A DNA stretch of 64,000 nucleotides. Origin: Desulfurivibrio sp044068625. GTDB lineage: Bacteria > Desulfobacterota > Desulfobulbia > Desulfobulbales > Desulfurivibrionaceae. This document shows positions 58,140 to 64,000 of this stretch, piece by piece; position 1 is the first letter of the stretch; each line of letters opens with the position of its first letter. The DNA is taken from contig NZ_JBIPKH010000001.1 of the NCBI RefSeq assembly GCF_044068625.1, positions 1 to 64,000 of the forward strand, given 5' to 3'. A program made the position numbers and the translations under genes. The notes under the pieces are model-generated. The model made no database searches. It saw only the letters and a program-made list of their open reading frames with translations, and was not told the DNA's origin.

Positions 58140-60412
58140 GCACCAGATCTTTTTCTTTTACTTTGCGGACCCTGCTGCTTATCTACTGCACGGTGGTCAC
58201 CCTGCTGCTGACCACGGCCCTTCTATTCCTCCACTCCCGCCTGTTCGAGCAGTACGCCGTCGACCGGCTGACGGCCCACGGCAAAGCGATCACCCTGAAC
58301 ACCGCTTTCTTCGTGGCTGATGACCTGATCACCGAAAACTACGCCGCGTTGCAGGATTTTGCCCTCAGTTTCGCGGCCCGAGCCGATATCGAGGCACTGC
58401 TGATCAGTGACCAGCAGTGGCAGATCATCACCTCTTCTGAGCCGGAACTGCTGGGAACCACCATGGAAAAGTTCCCTCCCGGCGTCTGCCTGTTGGTCGA
58501 TGGGGATTTCAATGTCCGGCTCAGTGCCACCGGTGAGCGGCTGTGCGTCACCTCACCGGTAATTATCGGCCGGCAAACCCTGGGACATGTGCGGGTGATG
58601 CTCTCCACCACCCCCATGCTGGCCCGTCTGCACCAGTTGCAGCGCCAGGGAATTATGATCGGAGCAAGCTTCTGGTTTCTGGCCATGCTGGGCGGCTACC
58701 TGATGGCCCGCCGCCTCACCGGGCCGCTACGGCAATTCATGACCGCCACCGAGAGCATCCGCCAGGGTGATTTCCAGGTCGAAATTCCCTCCGGCAGACC
58801 GATTCGGGAACTGCATGGTTTCGCCCTGACCCTGCGGCGAATGGCGGCAACCATCGGCCGGCGCGAGCGGGAACTCGCCAAAATGCGCAACTATCTGCAT
58901 AACATCATCGAGTCGATGCCCTCCTCGCTGGTCACCATCAACGACCAGGGCGAGATAACCCAGTGGAACGGTGCCGCCACCGAATTCACCGGCATTCCGA
59001 CCACCAAGGCCCTGGGCCGCAATCTTTATGAAATCGTGCCCCTTTTCAGCCGTTACGCCGAGCGGTTGGCGGAGAGCAACCGTTCTCGCCAGCCGGTCAC
59101 CCTGCACCGGGAACGGCTGGAGGGTGAGAAGGAACAGTTCTGCAACCTGACCTTTTTCCCCCTGATGGCCAACGGGGTCGACGGGATGGTGATCCGCCTG
59201 GACGACATCACCGAAATGGAGAAAAAGGAGCAGCAGCTACGCCAGGCCCAGAAGATGGAAACCATCGGCACCCTGGCCGGCGGCCTGGCCCATGATTTCA
59301 ACAATGTCCTCACCGGCATCATGGGCAACCTCTCCCTGCTTCGCTTCAAGCAGAAGAGCGGTCAGGCCATCGAAAGCGCGGAACTGGCTGAATACCTGGG
59401 CCAGATGGAAACCGCCGGCAAACGGGCAACGGATATGGTGCGCCAGCTGCTGACCCTGGCCCGGCGCCAGGAAACCCGGCGGGTACCGGTGGATCTGTTG
59501 CTGACCATCAAACATGTCCGGGCCATCTGCGAAACCACCTTCGACCGTTCGGTGCGCCTGGTGGTCCAGGTTGCCCCGAAGTTGCGCCAGGCCATGGTCA
59601 TGGGCGATCCCACCGAGATCGAACAGACCTTGCTCAATCTTTGCGTCAACGCCCTCCACGCCATGACCTTCATGCGAGCCGCCAGCGAGTGGGGCGGCAC
59701 CATCAGCATCAAGCTGACCCCGGTGGAGATCGGCCCCGACCTGCTGCACCGCCCCGAAATCAAACCCGGCTCATACTGGCGGCTGGCGGTCAACGACACC
59801 GGGATCGGCATGGACCGGGAAATCAGAGAGAAGATCTTTCTGCCCTTCTTCACCACCAAGGAGCGGCATGAGGGCACCGGGCTGGGGTTGGCCATGGTTG
59901 AAAGCATCGTCCGCCAGCACAACGGCCATGTCATGGTCTATTCCGAGCCCGACCTGGGCAGCACCTTCTCCATCTACCTGCCCCGGATGGAACAGGCCGA
60001 CCAGACTGAAAACGGGGAGGAAAATATCCCGGCCATCGAACCGGGATCAGGGTTGATTCTGGTGGTTGATGATGACCCCGTGGTCCGTCAGCTGGCCGAA
60101 GAGGCCCTGAAAATCCTGGGCTATCAGGTGCTGACCGCCGCCGATGGCCTGGAGGCTTTGGAGGTCTACCGCCAGCATCAAGCCGAAATCAGGGCGGTAC
60201 TCCTCGATATGGCCATGCCGGTGATGTCGGGGCGAGAAGCCTTTCTGGAGCTGCAAAAGATCAATCCCGAGATCCTGGTGGTGATGAGTTCGGGGTTCCG
60301 CCAGGATGAGCGGCTGGAGGAGGTGATGCAACGGGGCGCCCGTGCTTTCCTTCAAAAACCCTACGACCTGACCAGCCTGGCCCAAACCATGGCGCACGTT
60401 CTGCGTAGCTAG
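58136..60412 (+). CDS. Membrane hybrid sensor kinase (HAMP-PAS-HisKA-HATPase-REC)
   Basis: A 758-residue kinase. Two membrane helices (about 10-33 and 180-200) flank a periplasmic domain of about 145 residues. Then come a HAMP linker (RRLTGPLRQFMTATESIRQGDF, split), a PAS domain near 258-370, the phosphoacceptor in GGLAHDFNNVLTGIMGN near 385, the ATPase domain with DTGIGMD and GTGLGLAMVESIV, and a C-terminal receiver (VVDDDP; acceptor in LLDMAMP). I chose ATG 58136, which overlaps the PhnD-type stop as ATGA. The GHD-FNN H-box is typical of group-4 hybrid kinases. No DNA-binding regulator is next to it. Confidence 0.92.
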   Translation: MSTRSFSFTLRTLLLIYCTVVTLLLTTALLFLHSRLFEQYAVDRLTAHGKAITLNTAFFVADDLITENYAALQDFALSFAARADIEALLISDQQWQIITSSEPELLGTTMEKFPPGVCLLVDGDFNVRLSATGERLCVTSPVIIGRQTLGHVRVMLSTTPMLARLHQLQRQGIMIGASFWFLAMLGGYLMARRLTGPLRQFMTATESIRQGDFQVEIPSGRPIRELHGFALTLRRMAATIGRRERELAKMRNYLHNIIESMPSSLVTINDQGEITQWNGAATEFTGIPTTKALGRNLYEIVPLFSRYAERLAESNRSRQPVTLHRERLEGEKEQFCNLTFFPLMANGVDGMVIRLDDITEMEKKEQQLRQAQKMETIGTLAGGLAHDFNNVLTGIMGNLSLLRFKQKSGQAIESAELAEYLGQMETAGKRATDMVRQLLTLARRQETRRVPVDLLLTIKHVRAICETTFDRSVRLVVQVAPKLRQAMVMGDPTEIEQTLLNLCVNALHAMTFMRAASEWGGTISIKLTPVEIGPDLLHRPEIKPGSYWRLAVNDTGIGMDREIREKIFLPFFTTKERHEGTGLGLAMVESIVRQHNGHVMVYSEPDLGSTFSIYLPRMEQADQTENGEENIPAIEPGSGLILVVDDDPVVRQLAEEALKILGYQVLTAADGLEALEVYRQHQAEIRAVLLDMAMPVMSGREAFLELQKINPEILVVMSSGFRQDERLEEVMQRGARAFLQKPYDLTSLAQTMAHVLRS

Positions 60413-60435
60413 TCGGCCGTTAACGGGCAACAAAA

Positions 60436-60469
60436 AAGGGTTGTTAAGAGCAGGCTCTTAACAACCCTT
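60436..60469 (-). terminator. Intrinsic terminator of tRNA-Glu
   Basis: A perfect 16-base inverted repeat (AAGGGTTGTTAAGAGC with its complement) with a two-base centre. On the minus strand it is followed by TTTTTTG. It starts 11 bases after the tRNA 3' end and also lies just after the hybrid kinase gene on the plus strand. Confidence 0.9.
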
Positions 60470-60479
60470 GACTGTTTGA

Positions 60480-60555
60480 TGGTGACCCCTACGGGACTCG
60501 AACCCGTGTTACCGGCGTGAGAGGCCAGCGTCCTAGACCGCTAGACGAAGGGGCC
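60480..60555 (-). tRNA. tRNA-Glu (anticodon CTC)
   Basis: A 76-base cloverleaf starting GGCCCCTTCGTCTAGCGG and ending with an encoded ACCA. The anticodon loop CTCTCAC gives CTC, which reads GAG. The T-arm GGGTTCGAGTCCC is canonical. It is monocistronic, with its own terminator at 60469-60436. Confidence 0.95.
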
Positions 60556-60598
60556 ATGCAAAAGCGTGGGCTCTATCTACCTTATGTGCGGCCCAAGG

Positions 60599-61192
60599 TC
60601 AAGCTGATAATGTTGCCAGCAACTTTCGGCCCCGCTCTCCGGCTTCCCGCAAAGCCTCGGGGCGGGCGGCGGCATCCAGGCGCTGTTCCAGGCCCCGGAC
60701 CAGCAGTTCACCGCCATGGGCAAAACCCATGGCATCGAAAGCGTACTTGGCGGTGAGAATGGCGCCGTCAAAAACCTTGGCGCCACTGGTGGCGGCCACC
60801 GCCAGCAGCAAGCCGCGCCGGGAAGGATCGGCTGCTCGCCGACCAGGTCCTCCCGGCACCCGCCAACGGTTCCAGAGGGCCTGGGTACGATCCACCATGG
60901 CCTTGGCCTGGGCGGTGATTCCATAAAAATAGATGGGGGAGGCCAGCACCACCCGATCGGCGGCAATAATTTTTTCGTAAAGTTGGGTCATGTCATCGAC
61001 CAGGACACACTCGCCGCTCTCGTCACACCCGCCACAGGCGACACAGGGCTGAATGGTCAGATCGCAGAGCCGGATAATTTCAATTTCGCCGCCGGCGGCC
61101 ACCACCCCCTCCGCCAGGGCGGCGAGCATGGTGGCGGTATTCCCCCCCGCCCGGGGGCTGCCGTTAAAGGCCAGCACCTTGATTTTGGCCAT
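60599..61192 (-). CDS. Flavodoxin-fold NADPH-dependent FMN reductase family protein
   Basis: A 197-residue flavoprotein. The FMN phosphate loop FNGSPRAGGNT is at residues 9-19, and ASPIYFYGITAQAKAMVDRTQ near 84-104 is the second FMN contact. A Cys-rich segment QPCVACGGCDESGEC near 48-62 could hold an iron-sulfur cluster, as in the Isf-type iron-sulfur flavoproteins of anaerobes. Electron partner unknown. It starts one base before the malQ stop region ends, so the two genes are adjacent with no gap. Confidence 0.85.
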   Translation of the reverse strand: MAKIKVLAFNGSPRAGGNTATMLAALAEGVVAAGGEIEIIRLCDLTIQPCVACGGCDESGECVLVDDMTQLYEKIIAADRVVLASPIYFYGITAQAKAMVDRTQALWNRWRVPGGPGRRAADPSRRGLLLAVAATSGAKVFDGAILTAKYAFDAMGFAHGGELLVRGLEQRLDAAARPEALREAGERGRKLLATLSA

Positions 61193-62740
61193 CTACTCCT
61201 CCTCGGTTGCCGCTTGATCCCTCCTGGGCAAGCGGTTGTAGAATTCGGTTTCATTACGCAAACGCGCCATCAGTTCCGCCGAGAGAAAGCGGGGGGCCAC
61301 CCGCCAGCGCCAGTTGCCCCGGTCGGTGCCGGGGATGTTCATTCGGCAGTCGCTGCCGAACCCCAGCAGATCCTGCAGGGGAATGATCGCCAGGGCGGCC
61401 ACCGAGGCCAGCGCGAGCCGGATAAAATCCCAGTGGATCGGGCTGCCTTCCCGACTGCGGGCGTAACGCAACAGGCGCTCCTTGGCCGCGGGCTCACTGC
61501 GGTCACTGAAGTACCAGCCCACCGCCGTGTCGTTGTCATGGGTCCCGGTGTAGACCACGCAGTTGCGCTCGGCGTAATTGTGGGGCAGATAACTGTTTCG
61601 CTCATCGGAATCGAAGGCAAACTGGAGAACCTTCATCCCGGGGAAACCCAGGGCATCGCGCAACTCTTCCACCGCCGGAGTAATCAGCCCCAAATCCTCG
61701 GCGATGATCGGCAGCGGCCCTAAAGCTTTTTCCAGCCGCCGGAAAAAATCCAGCCCCGGGCCTTTGACCCACTCTCCCCGCACCGCGTCGGGTTCGCTGG
61801 CCGGAACCCGCCAATAGGACTCAAACCCCCGGAAATGATCGATCCGGACAAGATCCGTCAACCTGAACTGGTGTCGCAACCGCCGCTGCCACCACTCTTC
61901 GAGAACGGCCCGAACCTCCGGCCCGCCATCCCAACGAAAGAGGGGATTGCCCCAGCGCTGACCGAGATCACTGAAGTAATCGGGCGGCACTCCGGCCACA
62001 TGAGTGGGCCGCATGGTCTCCTCGTCCAGCAGGAAAAGTTGTGGCCAGGCCCAGACCTCGGCACTGTCCGGGGCCAGATAGATGGGGAGATCACCGATTA
62101 ATCGCACTCCCCGCTCTCCGGCATAGCGGCGTAACCGCTCCCATTGCCGGAAGAAGATAAACTGAACGAAACGATGGTAGTCAAGCCGCTGGGCCAGCCG
62201 TTGGCGGGCCGCGGCCAGCGCTCCGGGCAACCGCCGGGCAAGCCCAGAGGGCCAGGAGTACCAGGGCAGGCCATGCTGCTCCTCATGCAGGGCCACGAAG
62301 AGCACGTAGTCATCAAGCCAGCTTTCAGCGGCAATAAATCGCGCGTATTCGCTCCGCAGGGGATGGCCGGCGATAAAGTGGGCAAAGGCGGCGGCCAGAA
62401 TCTCCTCCTTCCAGGGCAGCACTTCGTCGAAAGCAACCAGGTATTCGGAGAATTGGGGAGCCTCATGGAGGAGGTCATAGGGCAACAGCCCATCTTCCAC
62501 CAGACACTCCGGACTGATCAGCAACGGATTGCCGGCAAAGGCTGAAAGCCCCATATAGGGGGAGTTGTCCAACTCCCGACTGGTGGGACACAGGGGCAGA
62601 AACTGCCAGTACTGCTGGCCGGCCTCTGCCAGTAGATCAACAAAGGCCCGGGCCGCCGGACCCAGGTCGCCGATCCCGAAACGGCTCGGCAAGGAGGAGA
62701 GATGCAACAAAATACCACTGCCCCGGCCAGAAATTATCAC
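61193..62740 (-). CDS. malQ: 4-alpha-glucanotransferase (amylomaltase)
   Basis: A 515-residue GH77 enzyme that disproportionates maltodextrins. Motifs are GSGILLHLSSLPSRFGIGDLGP near 7-28, DLPIYLAPDSAEVWAW near 222, LVRIDHFRGFESYW near 295 (nucleophile aspartate), PIIAEDLGLITP near 345 (acid/base glutamate) and YTGTHDNDT near 398 (stabiliser). It supports glycogen or maltodextrin metabolism in the cytosol. The length is normal for the bacterial short form. The reductase gene follows directly. No other glycogen genes are near. Confidence 0.96.
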   Translation of the reverse strand: MIISGRGSGILLHLSSLPSRFGIGDLGPAARAFVDLLAEAGQQYWQFLPLCPTSRELDNSPYMGLSAFAGNPLLISPECLVEDGLLPYDLLHEAPQFSEYLVAFDEVLPWKEEILAAAFAHFIAGHPLRSEYARFIAAESWLDDYVLFVALHEEQHGLPWYSWPSGLARRLPGALAAARQRLAQRLDYHRFVQFIFFRQWERLRRYAGERGVRLIGDLPIYLAPDSAEVWAWPQLFLLDEETMRPTHVAGVPPDYFSDLGQRWGNPLFRWDGGPEVRAVLEEWWQRRLRHQFRLTDLVRIDHFRGFESYWRVPASEPDAVRGEWVKGPGLDFFRRLEKALGPLPIIAEDLGLITPAVEELRDALGFPGMKVLQFAFDSDERNSYLPHNYAERNCVVYTGTHDNDTAVGWYFSDRSEPAAKERLLRYARSREGSPIHWDFIRLALASVAALAIIPLQDLLGFGSDCRMNIPGTDRGNWRWRVAPRFLSAELMARLRNETEFYNRLPRRDQAATEEE

Positions 62741-62901
62741 GCTGTGGTTGCCTCCTGTGCTAAAATGTAACCGCGAGCCACGCAGTACGGCCCAAACAGC
62801 GGCTCCCGATCCCCCAACCAGCCGGGCCGAACCCGGAGTAAAGCAAATTACGTAAGATTTTACTATTGCCCTTTGGCCGGATAAACATTAGTGTATCGTG
62901 T

Positions 62902-62931
62902 TTGACACGCTTAATCAGGCCGGGGAATAAC
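62902..62931 (+). promoter_or_regulatory. Possible promoter of the sigma-factor gene
   Basis: TTGACA at 62902-62907 and AATAAC at 62926-62931, spaced by 18 bases. The -35 box is perfect; the -10 box matches four of six. It lies about 40 bases upstream of the start codon of the sigma-factor gene. Confidence 0.4.
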
Positions 62932-62971
62932 GCCCAGCCCTCAAATCATACTGTATCGGGAGATCACCATC

Positions 62972-64000
62972 GTGTCCGCCAACATCAAATCAAGGTTACT
63001 CGAAGCCGGCAAGGACGACGGCTGCATCACTCTCTCCTTTTTAAACGACCTGATTCCCGATGACAAGGATTCGGATGCCATCGACGGAATATTCGACTTT
63101 CTCCAGGAAAACAACATCGAAGTAATCACCCACGACAAGGATGGCGAGAAGAAGGATCTTAGCGGCAAGCATCTGGATGAAAAGGATGATGCTGTTGATC
63201 TGGATGAGGAGGGTCCACTGGCGGCCAAGCTGGCCGGCCGCGATGACCTGGCCGAGCCCGAGGAGACCACCACCACCTACCTCCGCGAAATGGGCCAGTT
63301 TGACCTGCTGACCCCCGAGGAGGAAGAGAAATATTCCAAGACTATCCGTGAAGGGTTCAATGCCATTGTCAACGCCATCCGCAAGGATCGCTCCGGCCTG
63401 CCCGAGATGAAACAGATGGCCGAGCGCCTTGATCTATGGGAAAAGCGCGACCCGACCCTCAAACCCAAAAAACAACACCTGAACTATATGGTCCGCACCC
63501 TGACCAAGATCTGCGAGCAGTATCCGGAGAGAAAACGGCTCCGGCAGAACTATTGCCGGGTTGAGCTTTATGCCCGCTCCATTGAGGTGGCCAAGGACGC
63601 GATGATCAAGGCCAACCTGCGGCTGGTGGTCAGCATCGCCAAACGTTACATGCACCAGGGCCTGACCCTGGCCGACCTTATCCAGGAGGGCAACTTGGGC
63701 CTGATGCGGGCGGTTTTCCGTTTCGACTACACCAAGGGCAACAAGTTCAGCACCTACGCCAGCTGGTGGATCCGCCAGGCGATCACCCGGGCCATTCTCG
63801 ACAAAACCCGGACCATCCGCCTGCCGGTTCACTTTCTCGAACTGCGCAGCCAGTTCTTCAAGGCCTTCTACTCCCTGCTCAAGGAGCTGGGAAGGGAACC
63901 CACCCCGGTGGAGATCTCCGAAAAAACCGGCCTGCCCATGGAGAAGATCCTGGCCATTTTCGAAGCCTCCCGCGAACCGATCTCCCTGGAGACCCCGGTG
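62972..64000 (+). CDS. RpoD-like sigma-70 factor, N-terminal part (runs off window edge)
   Basis: 343 codons from a GTG at 62972 (GGGAG nine bases upstream) to the window end. Region 1.1 is recognisable (KSRLLEAGKDDGCITLSFLND, split), then region 1.2 YLREMGQFDLLTPEEEEKY near 108-126. Region 2 is intact: ANLRLVVSIAKRYMHQGL, LIQEGNLGLMRAVFRFDY and STYASWWIRQAITRAI near 210-270. Region 3 begins with RLPVHFLE and GREPTPVEISEKTG. The spacer between 1.2 and 2.1 is short (about 85 residues). dnaG is not upstream, so it may be the primary factor at an unusual site or a second group-2 factor. Confidence 0.88.
   Translation, partial: MSANIKSRLLEAGKDDGCITLSFLNDLIPDDKDSDAIDGIFDFLQENNIEVITHDKDGEKKDLSGKHLDEKDDAVDLDEEGPLAAKLAGRDDLAEPEETTTTYLREMGQFDLLTPEEEEKYSKTIREGFNAIVNAIRKDRSGLPEMKQMAERLDLWEKRDPTLKPKKQHLNYMVRTLTKICEQYPERKRLRQNYCRVELYARSIEVAKDAMIKANLRLVVSIAKRYMHQGLTLADLIQEGNLGLMRAVFRFDYTKGNKFSTYASWWIRQAITRAILDKTRTIRLPVHFLELRSQFFKAFYSLLKELGREPTPVEISEKTGLPMEKILAIFEASREPISLETPV

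Overview
The window reads as the chromosome of a high-GC, Gram-negative, probably anaerobic bacterium. The gene content (PEP-CTERM protein, Mn-dependent pyrophosphatase, fused SecDF, NosL-type protein, many sigma-54/two-component and c-di-GMP proteins, YkgJ proteins) fits the Desulfobacterota, plausibly Desulfobulbales. That placement is an inference from gene style; there is no rRNA here to test it.

Region 1 (1-9.1 kb) is an accessory, defence-like island read on the minus strand. It holds the start of a DUF499-type ATPase, decayed S24-like and HNH nuclease genes, an AAA/DUF4143 ATPase, a prlF-yhaV toxin-antitoxin pair and a 1779-residue exonuclease-RecQ-UvrD fusion helicase. The toxin-antitoxin pair is bracketed by a 135-bp direct repeat copied from the 3' end of the helicase gene. 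The helicase gene itself carries an in-frame palindromic insertion inside a cysteine cluster.

Region 2 (9.1-27.7 kb) is mixed housekeeping and regulation: a PflX-type radical SAM protein, a PEP-CTERM protein, tRNA-Thr(CGT), an orphan CheY flanked by a 39-bp repeat, an NtrC-type regulator, an ABC exporter, a PP-loop tRNA-thiolase-like protein, RecN, then a tight plus-strand group M48/TPR protease - WD40 pseudokinase - RarA, a GGDEF/EAL protein, an HDOD protein, Mn-pyrophosphatase, and a cold-shock gene with a long leader containing a terminator-like hairpin.

Region 3 (27.7-50.7 kb) is core metabolism and cell biology: class II aldolase, TatA, the znuACB zinc importer, an rsfS-gpmI-thrC-PNP-SAH/5'-deoxyadenosine deaminase operon, SecDF, YkgJ protein, PurQ, TatC, FtsB, SixA, a second M48 protease, TyrS, RNase Y, a probable 6S RNA, ZapA, ZapB and a short GlmU-like uridylyltransferase.

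Region 4 (50.7-64 kb) is an envelope redox/ABC/NosL cluster (multi-pass CxxC membrane protein, LolD-like ATPase, FtsX-like permease, small anchored protein, NosL-like protein, TlpA-like lipoprotein) read in line with a two-component system. It is followed by a PhnD-type binding protein coupled to a hybrid kinase, tRNA-Glu(CTC), a flavodoxin-fold reductase, MalQ, and the first 343 codons of an RpoD-like sigma factor that runs off the end.
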